A stretch of 33,456 nucleotides of DNA from Pleurocapsa sp. CCALA 161 (GTDB lineage: Bacteria > Cyanobacteriota > Cyanobacteriia > Cyanobacteriales > Xenococcaceae). A program made the position numbers and the translations under genes. Of this stretch, positions 8,792 through 16,600 are shown piece after piece. The notes beneath the pieces are model-generated. The model worked only from the letters and a program-made list of their open reading frames with translations, made no database searches and was not told the origin of the DNA. The stretch covers positions 1 to 33,456 of the forward strand of contig NZ_PVWF01000055.1 in NCBI RefSeq assembly GCF_003003995.1, in the 5' to 3' direction. How positions within the stretch are numbered: the stretch's first letter is position 1; each line of letters opens with the position of its first letter.

Positions 8792-8807
8792 CCTTCATCC
8801 TTCATCC
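8780..8807. repeat. Heptanucleotide tandem repeat (TTCATCC x4) over the cpcE start
   Basis: Four perfect 7-bp units, in the STRR style of cyanobacteria. On the coding strand each unit is GGATGAA, so each carries an AAGG Shine-Dalgarno-like core and an ATG (8805, 8798, 8791, 8784). Only the ATG at 8791 opens the CpcE frame. Confidence 0.9.
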
Positions 8808-8918
8808 CTTTAAAACAACAATACTCAGAAAAGTAAACAAATACTAGCTTGCTTGCTGGCATTCGCATACTCCTCTGAGTATCACTTGATGAGTCAAAAC
8901 ACTTGAACCTCATCTGTT

Positions 8919-8939
8919 ACCTGTCACTTAAGCACAGGT
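8919..8939 (-). promoter_or_regulatory. Hairpin(s) in the cpcA-cpcE spacer
   Basis: The inverted repeat ACCTGT...ACAGGT has a nine-base loop, and a second small one (ATACTC AGAG GAGTAT) lies at 8867-8882. Neither is followed by a T-run. In phycocyanin operons a hairpin after cpcA commonly makes cpcBA mRNA far more abundant than distal genes; that role is inferred here. Confidence 0.35.
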
Positions 8940-8970
8940 TGATGACTAATCGCAATTGAGTCCTTGAGCC

Positions 8971-9459
8971 TTAGCTAAGGGTATTGATCGCGTAGTCAAG
9001 ATAGCTATTTGCTTCAGTAGCAGGATCGCCACTTAAGCCATGGTTGCTCTTGATGTATTTTAGAGCTTCAATGTACCAGCTAGGAGATAGTTCGTAAGCA
9101 CGATTGATTTCGTCCAAACCTGCTACTAAATACTCATCCATAGGGCCAGTTCCGCCAGAAACCAAGCAGTAAGTTACCATTCTAAGGTAGTAACCAATGT
9201 CACGAGAACATTTTGCTTTGCCAGTAGGAGTGGAAGCGTAGTTAGAGCCAGGAGTGGTAGTAGTGTAGGGGAATTTAGCGTATACTGCATTAGCTGCGCC
9301 GTCAATCAAGCTCTGAGATTTGCTAGTTAAAGCTTTTGCTGCTTCTAAAGAAGCATTGGCTTGCTTGAAGCGACCAAAAGCAGTCTGGATTTCAGTGCTG
9401 CTTAAGAAACGACCCTGGGAATCAGCAGAAGATACTGCTTCGGTTAAAGGAGTTTTCAT
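8971..9459 (-). CDS. cpcA: C-phycocyanin alpha subunit
   Basis: 162 residues, the standard length. It has the N-terminus [20 protein letters not shown], chromophore-binding Cys84 in GKAKCSRD with Asp87, and the C-terminal [19 protein letters not shown] and [13 protein letters not shown] motifs of CpcA. It forms the alpha-beta monomer of rod phycocyanin in the phycobilisome. It is the second gene after cpcB, 89 bp apart, probably on one transcript. A purine-rich AAGAGAAAG lies upstream of the ATG as a ribosome-binding site. No rod-linker gene (cpcC, cpcD) follows, unlike the common cpcBACD order; the next gene is cpcE. Confidence 0.98.
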   Translation of the reverse strand: MKTPLTEAVSSADSQGRFLSSTEIQTAFGRFKQANASLEAAKALTSKSQSLIDGAANAVYAKFPYTTTTPGSNYASTPTGKAKCSRDIGYYLRMVTYCLVSGGTGPMDEYLVAGLDEINRAYELSPSWYIEALKYIKSNHGLSGDPATEANSYLDYAINTLS

Positions 9460-9548
9460 GATTGTGATCTTTCTCTTGTTTTACTAATTTTTTCTATACA
9501 ACCAAAGGTTGATATTGGCTTGTCAACAGAGCAAATAGGTCTGCTGAA

Positions 9549-10067
9549 TTAACCTACTGAAGCAGCAGCACGGTCGAAGTAGCCAGCGATTTCAGAAGAA
9601 ATGGCGCTACAGTCACCAGGAGTAATACCGTTAGTATCGTTAATAATTGCTAAAGCGGCTTCTTTCATTTTCTGAACGCCAACAGCCACAGAAGCACCAG
9701 GAGTACCCAAAGCTAGATAAGTTTCACGTAGTCCATTTAGACAACGATCTTCTAATACACTCGCATCACCAGTGAAGATAGCGTAAGTGATATAGCGCAA
9801 AATGATTTCCATGTCGCGTAAGCAAGCTGCGTTGCGACGACTAGTGTAAGCGTTACCGCCAGGAGCAATTAGCTGAGGCTGTTCGGCAAACAAAGAACGA
9901 GCTGCGTTAGTCACGATCGCGGAAGCGTTACCAGTAATACGGTTAACTGAATCCATACGTTTGTTGCTAGCTGCAACCATTGCACTTAGAGCATCCAATT
10001 GGCTGCTAGATAGAAATTCGCCACGGGCATCAGCCTGAGCCACAACTCTAGTAAATGCGTCGAACAT
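9549..10067 (-). CDS. cpcB: C-phycocyanin beta subunit
   Basis: 172 residues, full length. Cys82 ([10 protein letters not shown]) and Cys153 (ITPGDCSAI) are the two bilin attachment sites. Asn72 in GGNAYTSR is the usual gamma-N-methylated residue. The segment [18 protein letters not shown] is typical of CpcB rather than phycoerythrocyanin PecB. The protein is a phycobilisome rod antenna component. AGGAG lies at a proper distance before the ATG at 10067. It is the first gene of the cpc unit, preceded by a leader of about 200 bp after the pebB terminator. Confidence 0.98.
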   Translation of the reverse strand: MFDAFTRVVAQADARGEFLSSSQLDALSAMVAASNKRMDSVNRITGNASAIVTNAARSLFAEQPQLIAPGGNAYTSRRNAACLRDMEIILRYITYAIFTGDASVLEDRCLNGLRETYLALGTPGASVAVGVQKMKEAALAIINDTNGITPGDCSAISSEIAGYFDRAAASVG

Positions 10068-10261
10068 TATAAATAATCTCCTACTCGAATTAAATTTGGT
10101 TTAGTTGAACTTCAAAAAGGAATCTTAACTTAAAAACAACTTTCTGCCACCAGCGATCGCTAGCATCGAGAAAGTGGTTAATTGTCGAAGGTGCTAAGTT
10201 ACTATTCTCTAGGCACTTAGTCAGAGTTTCTTAAGTCACCTAACAAAACTTTACACGCTTA
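10068..10261 (-). promoter_or_regulatory. cpcB promoter/leader region
   Basis: 194 bp lie between the pebB-side terminator and the cpcB ATG. This stretch should contain the cpc promoter and 5' leader, including the AGGAG ribosome-binding site at about 10079-10083. I could not fix -35/-10 boxes with confidence. It holds one HIP1 octamer. Confidence 0.5.
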
Positions 10262-10292
10262 ATAAAAAACCGTAAAAGAGATAGCTTTACGG
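10262..10292 (-). terminator. Intrinsic terminator between pebB and cpcB
   Basis: On the minus strand a perfect stem CCGTAAA / TTTACGG with a nine-base loop is followed directly by TTTTTTATT. This is a canonical rho-independent terminator. It would end the pebA-pebB transcript about 300 bp after pebB, or attenuate read-through into cpcB. Confidence 0.8.
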
Positions 10293-10596
10293 CGGTTATC
10301 CAAGGCATTTCACAAAGTTTGAAGTTTTCAACCCGCACTCTGCGATCGCTTTTTGGCTTCGCCTACAGGCATTTATCCCTCAGATAACTTTTATACAACG
10401 ACAACGAACCATAGTTTATTACGTCTTGTTAAATTTTCCTGATTTTCCTGACTATCCTCAACAAAATTTTTTTTGTTATTGTTTATTATCTTATTCTTCT
10501 GTAATTCAAAGCAATCAACTGTTACTTTTATCAACAATTGTCTGATTAATGACTGTTTGCGAGTTTTTGCTACTCTATCATTACTTGGGCGATCGC
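10293..10596. other. Spacer downstream of pebB
   Basis: About 300 bp of AT-rich sequence with a HIP1 octamer near 10344 and runs of T. I see no gene. It is presumably the untranslated 3' region of the pebA-pebB transcript. Confidence 0.45.
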
Positions 10597-11340
10597 TTAA
10601 GCTGCGGTCAAAGTTCGTTCAAGATCGAAGAGAAAACCATGAATATATTCTTCTGTCCATTCAGAGCCATATAAACGAGTCAACATACCTCTGGCGGGGT
10701 CTTTTTCGGCTCGATAATCAGCGTAGCTTTTTTGGGCTTGAAAAATCGCTTTAAGCTCTTGAGGATCTGTTACTAATTCTGCTTGTTCGACAAAATCGAT
10801 ATAGGCATCGAGATAATCACAAAAAGCTTTAAAGACTAAATTTTCAACTACCTCTGTCTGAGCAGGACGAGTCCATAGAAAAGCTGGAGAAAAGTATTGT
10901 TGAGCCTCTTGGGGAAAATCTCCACCCCACGGTAAGTTTTGTTGATACTCATGAAACATCGGCATAATTGGAGCGCTGTATTTAGCCTGATAAGCTTGAT
11001 CTTGACTAAATAGTGGCTGCATATCAATCGCAATTAAATGCCCCCCAGGCAAGGTGACTAAATCTGCTCCAAAAAAGGGCAAGTCGTAATTAAGCTGAGG
11101 GAAAATGACAAAATTCAGTACCTGAAGAGAATCTCCTCCCTGCACGTGAGCTGCTCTAATTTGCCTTAGTTTGTCTGATTGAAAGCCATAACTGGTAGTT
11201 GTGACTGGCTCTTGCTTTTTGCCTTTGCCCATTACCCCTTCTTTATGCTCAAACCCAGCAGGAATGGGGTAGGGTTGCAGGTTTAATCTGGACGTTAAAG
11301 TGGCGATCGCGTGGTCGATAAAGGGTTGATATAATGTCAT
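10597..11340 (-). CDS. pebB: Phycoerythrobilin:ferredoxin oxidoreductase
   Basis: 247 residues, HY2/PcyA family of ferredoxin-dependent bilin reductases. It reduces 15,16-dihydrobiliverdin to phycoerythrobilin. [20 protein letters not shown] (with Asp93 and Asp106) is the conserved substrate-pocket region, and the C-terminal [20 protein letters not shown] is shared with PebA. The [13 protein letters not shown] form points to PebB rather than PebA or PcyA. It starts 34 bp after pebA on the same strand, so it is co-transcribed. PebA and PebB act in sequence and the intermediate is thought to be channelled between them. Phycoerythrin genes themselves are not in this window. Confidence 0.93.
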   Translation of the reverse strand: MTLYQPFIDHAIATLTSRLNLQPYPIPAGFEHKEGVMGKGKKQEPVTTTSYGFQSDKLRQIRAAHVQGGDSLQVLNFVIFPQLNYDLPFFGADLVTLPGGHLIAIDMQPLFSQDQAYQAKYSAPIMPMFHEYQQNLPWGGDFPQEAQQYFSPAFLWTRPAQTEVVENLVFKAFCDYLDAYIDFVEQAELVTDPQELKAIFQAQKSYADYRAEKDPARGMLTRLYGSEWTEEYIHGFLFDLERTLTAA

Positions 11341-11374
11341 GCTGTTAAAATCATTAAGTTTTTTTAGCTAATAG

Positions 11375-12109
11375 CTATTTCCTGGCGGTCGAAACTGCCA
11401 AAGGAGATGCATCTTCAAACAGAAATTCATAGAGAAATTTTTCTGACCACTCTGAGCCAAAATAGCTGCTAAATAGACCATGAGCGGGATCTCGATCCGC
11501 ACTATATTGATCGTATTCTTTTTGTGCTGCGACAATGCGCTGAATGTCCTCTGGATTGGTTAAAGGTGTAGCCTCAGCCACCATTTTCCAGTACAGCGCC
11601 AAATAGGCTTGGAAAGCGGGAAACAGTTTATTTACTACCGTCTCTGAATCCAGCTTGGCAAACAGCAAATACTTAGAGAAATATTGATTAGCATCATAAA
11701 ATTTCATTTCTAAATTTTGAGCCAATTCATTATATTTATCCCTAATCTCTCGCATCGGCTCAATATACCGATCGATGTAGGCGCGATCGCGAAACAGTGG
11801 TTGGAAATCCATTACTACTAAAATTTTCTTCTTACCAAAGGAGAGAAAATCTACTCCCAATAATGGTATGTCGTAATGATAAGCAGGATAGATAACGCTA
11901 TTAAATACTTGAGCAGTTTCCCCTGCGTCAATATAGGAATAACGAATCTTTCTCAATTGTTCAGCTTGATAACACCAGCTTTGAATCGTGGCTGGGTTTT
12001 TACCTCTAGCACTAACGTTAGCTTCCAATCCCGCAGGAATAGAGCGACTGCTTAAATCGAAGTGTTTAAAAAGTTCTTCTTCTAAATATTCTTTAAAGGG
12101 CGCGAACAT
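11375..12109 (-). CDS. pebA: 15,16-dihydrobiliverdin:ferredoxin oxidoreductase
   Basis: 244 residues from the ATG at 12109. The frame is open for 35 more codons upstream to 12214, but MFAPFKEYLEEEL is the usual PebA N-terminus, so I chose the internal start. It reduces biliverdin IXalpha at C15-C16 with reduced ferredoxin, the first step to phycoerythrobilin. Conserved features are PAGLEANVSARGK, the VFNSVIYPAYHYDIPLLGVD strand and VVMDFQPLF with Asp87 and Asp101, and the C-terminal RDPAHGLFSSYFGSEWSEKF. It is the first gene of pebAB and is transcribed divergently from the GST-like gene. No strong Shine-Dalgarno precedes it. Confidence 0.93.
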   Translation of the reverse strand: MFAPFKEYLEEELFKHFDLSSRSIPAGLEANVSARGKNPATIQSWCYQAEQLRKIRYSYIDAGETAQVFNSVIYPAYHYDIPLLGVDFLSFGKKKILVVMDFQPLFRDRAYIDRYIEPMREIRDKYNELAQNLEMKFYDANQYFSKYLLFAKLDSETVVNKLFPAFQAYLALYWKMVAEATPLTNPEDIQRIVAAQKEYDQYSADRDPAHGLFSSYFGSEWSEKFLYEFLFEDASPLAVSTARK

Positions 12110-12288
12110 ACAATTATTGCTATATACAGTAAGGCTTATAGCCACAATATAGAAGCGATCGGGAACTAGTCTTCTTTTCTGAGGACAAAGCAACAAACCG
12201 TAATAAAACAGCACTAAGTTAAAATTTAAGAGTTTTAGGCTGTAAGCTTAACTCAAAAAAAGTAATTAGTAATTAAATATTTATTTTT
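12110..12288. promoter_or_regulatory. Divergent promoter region, pebA / GST-like gene
   Basis: 179 bp separate the two divergent starts. It is AT-rich with several TTAAATATTT-like stretches. Both promoters must lie here, but I cannot assign boxes. Confidence 0.4.
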
Positions 12289-13494
12289 ATGATAAGCGAA
12301 CCCCTTTCTTGGCGACAACTAGCCGAACTCACTAACTTTGCGATCGATTCTGTTAACGGTAATACTAACTCTCAAGCTACATTGCGCTTATTTGGTCAGA
12401 CTGAGGCGGATGTGCGAGTGACTTTATTTCGAGATAATCATGCCTGGTGTCCTTACTGTCAGAAGATTTGGCTGTGGCTAGAAGAAAAGCAAGTTCCTTA
12501 CCGTATTGAGAAAGTTACCATGTTTTGCTACGGCAAGAAAGAAAGCTGGTATAAGCAAAAAGTTCCTTCGGGAATGCTGCCAGCAGTAGAGTTAGATGGA
12601 CAAATTATTACTGAAAGCGATGATATTTTAATAGCTTTGGAAAGGGTTTTTGGTGTTCTGTATCGGGGTATGGAAGACGAGCAGGTGTTAACTCGCCGAA
12701 GATTAGAACGGCTATTATTTAGGGCTTGGTGTGGTTGGCTGTGCGATCGCGCATTTTTTCCTGGACAAGAGCAAAAAAATCGTCAGCAGTTTATAGCCAC
12801 TGTAGCAATGGTAGAAGAAGCCTTAGCTGCTACTCCTGGAGCATATTTCTTAGAGGAATTTAGCACCGCTGATGTTATCTTCACTCCCTATGTCGAACGG
12901 ATGAATGCCAGTCTTTACTACTACAAAGGCTATTCCTTACGTGAAGAAAATTCAGGTTTAGCAGCCTGGTTTGAGGCGATGGAAACTCGACCAACCTATC
13001 GCGGTACTCAAAGCGATTTCCATACCCATGTTCATGACTTGCCACCACAAATGGGAGGATGCTACTCTAACGGTGAGCCTCAATCTTTGATTAATCAAGA
13101 AAAAGTTGATCGCGGTGATTGGTTTAAACTACCTGATGTTAGTTATCCAGAACCCGAAAACTCGCGAGAGGAAGCTTTACAACGGGTAATTAAACATAAA
13201 AGCAATATTTTAAAAGTCAATCCTGCTGATGAACAGTTGTTTGATCGAGCTTTGCGCTGCGCTTTAACTAGCATGATGACGGGAGAAAGCATCACTCCAC
13301 CATTGGGTTCTGATGTTGCTTTGCGCTATCTACGCGATCGCATTAATGTGCCGAGAGATATGTCAATTTATGCTGCCAAACGATTACGAACAGCATTAGA
13401 ACAAACGGCTGTTTTAGTAGGCGATGCTCAACCCGAACCTCTGCCAATTAAACACCGTTACGATCAAAATCCTGCCAATTTTGTTTGTGGCTAG
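12289..13494 (+). CDS. Glutathione S-transferase-like protein with CPYC motif
   Basis: 401 residues, a large form of GST common in cyanobacteria. The N-terminal thioredoxin fold (about 40-125) has a glutaredoxin-like WCPYCQKIW motif (Cys54 and Cys57), cis-Pro in [11 protein letters not shown] and the acidic ESDDI that contacts the glutathione gamma-glutamyl group. A GST-C helical domain follows (about 130-250). About 150 C-terminal residues are not part of the standard fold and I do not recognise them. The CPYC pair suggests thiol-disulfide or deglutathionylation chemistry rather than classical conjugation. It is cytoplasmic with no signal peptide. It starts 179 bp from pebA on the opposite strand; a shared regulator is possible but not shown. 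A palindrome abuts the stop codon. Confidence 0.8.
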   Translation: MISEPLSWRQLAELTNFAIDSVNGNTNSQATLRLFGQTEADVRVTLFRDNHAWCPYCQKIWLWLEEKQVPYRIEKVTMFCYGKKESWYKQKVPSGMLPAVELDGQIITESDDILIALERVFGVLYRGMEDEQVLTRRRLERLLFRAWCGWLCDRAFFPGQEQKNRQQFIATVAMVEEALAATPGAYFLEEFSTADVIFTPYVERMNASLYYYKGYSLREENSGLAAWFEAMETRPTYRGTQSDFHTHVHDLPPQMGGCYSNGEPQSLINQEKVDRGDWFKLPDVSYPEPENSREEALQRVIKHKSNILKVNPADEQLFDRALRCALTSMMTGESITPPLGSDVALRYLRDRINVPRDMSIYAAKRLRTALEQTAVLVGDAQPEPLPIKHRYDQNPANFVCG

Positions 13495-13520
13495 TAGGGG
13501 CGAACGGTCGTTCGCCCCTA
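13495..13520. repeat. 26-bp perfect palindrome after the GST-like gene
   Basis: TAGGGGCGAAC and GTTCGCCCCTA form an 11-bp perfect stem with loop GGTC, right after the stop codon. The arm is shared with the palindrome inside metH. It is a dispersed cyanobacterial repeat type, which here sits between convergent genes and could act as a bidirectional transcript end, although no T-run follows. Confidence 0.75.
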
Positions 13521-13643
13521 TCTAATTATGTGTTATTTATTTAGATAGCGATCGCCTATTTGTTAAGCTGCTGTAATTATTCACTCTTAAGAAAAACAAT
13601 TAATTTCGATGGATTGAAAGTTTTGTGTCAGTTGCCGATCAAG

Positions 13644-16600
13644 CTATTTGACCTTGGCACGAAAACGAATAAAGCCATAGGAATTAGGCGGTGTTCCTGA
13701 ACCTGTAGCGTTAGGAAGACTATTTAATTGAATTAAGACTGCCCCTGAAAGATTATTACTGCTAGTAAGAGGAATTAGATTATTAGTAGTATCGTGTTTC
13801 TTACACAGGTTAGCTACAGCAGGATTTGTCCCTAGTGGATAAAAATCTCCTTCATCATCACCAATAGCATTGGACAAATTTTTAGTAGTTGTAGTAGATA
13901 AAGCTGTTCCATTTAATAAAGCCATACCGAAATTCGCCGCGTAACTATTGGCTACAAAGGTCATATTATCTGGCACAACATCACAAATGGTGACATTTTT
14001 AGCTGCAACATCACCATTAGAGAGAAAATAAATTGTGTATTCTACCTCGTCTCCTGGTTTGATTTGAGGAACACTGATTGCTCCGCGTAAATAATCGTTG
14101 GTATTGTTGTTAGGGTTACTATCAGAATCGGGCCACTTAGAATTGTTATCATTAGTTGTGCCAGTATCATCAACAAAATTATTAAATTGAATTGGGTCTG
14201 ACTGACCTGGGTTAATAGCTGTAATCCGCTTGACAAGAAGTAAGTTGGGATCCGAGGGTATGGGGGCGGTGACTTGTAAGGGAGTCGGATCCTCGTAAGC
14301 TGGAGACGTTGGATAATCAGAAGCGATAGATGCTGGGTATGTGGCAGGCAAGTTAGTAATCGAGGCTTGATTGAAATACTCCCCTGGAGTTAAAGTCTTA
14401 GAAACGTTCACTTCAGCAGTAATGGTTAGCTTATCTGCACCTATCGTTGCTTGAGTTTGGGCAGGAATGACTAAATTACTAATTTGAATTGTTTGATTAT
14501 TGTTGCTAAAGCTGACAGTACCAGAACCGTTAGAAACAGTATAGTTGCCATTAAAAGTGCCATTAATAGGATTACCACTACTAACCGTTCTCAGATCGTC
14601 TTGGAAAGTTACACCAGTAAGATTTTGTACATTACCAGAAGCAATACTATAAACATACTTTACTACTTCCCCCGCAGGAGAAGTGGTTATCTTGTTTCCA
14701 TTAAGATCTTGAACATCTTTTTGCATCACTGAAGAAAATAGACAGCTAGCACCATCATGATTTCCGCCTGATGGTGCATTTGTAATTGATGTAGCTCTAC
14801 CATAGTTGGGACTAGTAGAATCACTATCAACCCGATATAAATTATTATCTGTGTTGCTACGGTAGTAAAGCGTCCCAAAAGAATCAACGAATTGAGAACC
14901 TGTATTGTGATTGAATCCCGTTGGGTTAGTTGCTTGACTTATTATTGTCGGGTTATTGCCTGCAACATTTAGAATAACTAAGCGATCGCTAGTTTCATCA
15001 ATTCCATAAATTCTACCTCCACTCAGACTAGTAGGATCTTTAGGATCGACTGCAAAATCTGTAAAGCTAACACCCGATAACGAACCCGTGCTAAGAATCG
15101 TAGGTGGAGATGTATTGACATTGAGCTTGGCAATGTTGCCATTTTGACCAATAACATAAGTACCGTCAGCCAACATAGTCGCAGCAAAGTAATTAGTGAT
15201 TGCTAGAGTGCCACCGCTACCGTTGGTTGGCTTGCCAATAGAATGCAAGATACCATCACTACCAATTTGAACCACATTACCAGTAGCATAAGGTCCTGAT
15301 GTAGCAGAACTATTTGTAACAAAACCGTAAAGATAATTGTTTGCTGGGTTATAAGCTAAAGCATTATAACTAAAAGTGTTCGGATATCCACTGGCAGTAC
15401 TGGTATTTAGTCCTATACGATTAAAAGTGTAATTACTACCCGAACGATTGACACTATAGAGATCTTGAGCAGCACCATTTCCAGCACCAATCGTAATATA
15501 AAAAGTGGAGTCACAGCTTAAAGGAGTACCCAAGGGACGATTGCCATCAGGTGCGATCGCAATTTGATAATCTTCTATTTCGCCATTATCTGTACCAGCA
15601 GAAGCTCCTGTAGCTGATTCGACTGTAGCTTGAACACTACCTAAACGAAAGCGAGCATAAGTATTCCCAGTAGTCATGCCAGCAGGAGTAGTAAAAGTAA
15701 CGTTAACGGTTCGGGGATTGGTATTACTAGTAGGGACGGTCACAGTCGCCGATTTTTCTCTTGTGTCGTTAAAATCTCCATCTTTGTTAAAGTCGATATA
15801 ACCAACTAAATAAGCATTGACCGAAGGAACGTTGTTTCGCACGCTGACGGGGACAGTATAGGTTTGATTAGCTGTCGTGGTTAAGGTAGGAAAACTGCTT
15901 ACTCCATCTTCATCATCAATACTGGCAGTACTGGTAGTATCGTCTGCGTCAGCAGTACTATTTTGTAAACTACCATCGTCAACATCAATATTGCTGCCTA
16001 AACTCAAAACTAGACCTGCCGTATTAATTACAACTTGGGCTGCACCATTATCATTAGCTTTAGTTTGATAATTTCCTGTCGCTGTACCAATACCGGTATC
16101 GGGAGCATCACCATAATCATATATTGATATAGATGTTGAGTAATCTTCTACTTCTCCGTCATTAGCAACACCAATAGAACGTTCATCAATATTCGTTGTG
16201 CCAGCGTTATCAGTCAAAGTATTATCGGTAGTTAGACGGAAGCGGACATGAGTATTGCCAGGAAGAGTGCCAGTTGGAACAGTCCAGTTAAGACTTCCAC
16301 TGGTACTACCACTAGCAACCGTAGCACTTTTATACTCTCCTAGTTCAAATTTACCGTTTTTGTTAAAGTCAACCCAGGCGTGTAAGTTAGCGTTATTGCC
16401 ACTAGTGTTAGTTACAGGGACATTTAGGCTATAGCTACCAAGACTCGGGACATTAGGTAAGGTAGTAAAAGCATCTTCATCATCAGGTGTACCATTACCG
16501 TCATCCCCTACTGCTGCTGCACCTGCATCGTTGCCTAGTTGAGTACCTACTTCTTTATCTGGTTTAATAGCACCTAAATATACAGTTGGAGTAGCAAAAA

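Noticed and set aside
9549-10067. Phycoerythrin or phycoerythrocyanin beta subunit, given the pebAB neighbours
   Set aside because: Sequence around Asn72, Cys82 and the helix before it matches CpcB, and the additional Cys pair of phycoerythrin beta (near positions 50-61) is missing.
10473-10754. Plus-strand 93-codon frame downstream of pebB
   Set aside because: It runs antisense into the pebB 3' end and is low complexity at its start; a shadow of pebB.
12110-12214. N-terminal extension of PebA by 35 codons
   Set aside because: The extra residues do not resemble the family, and MFAPF is the expected PebA start.
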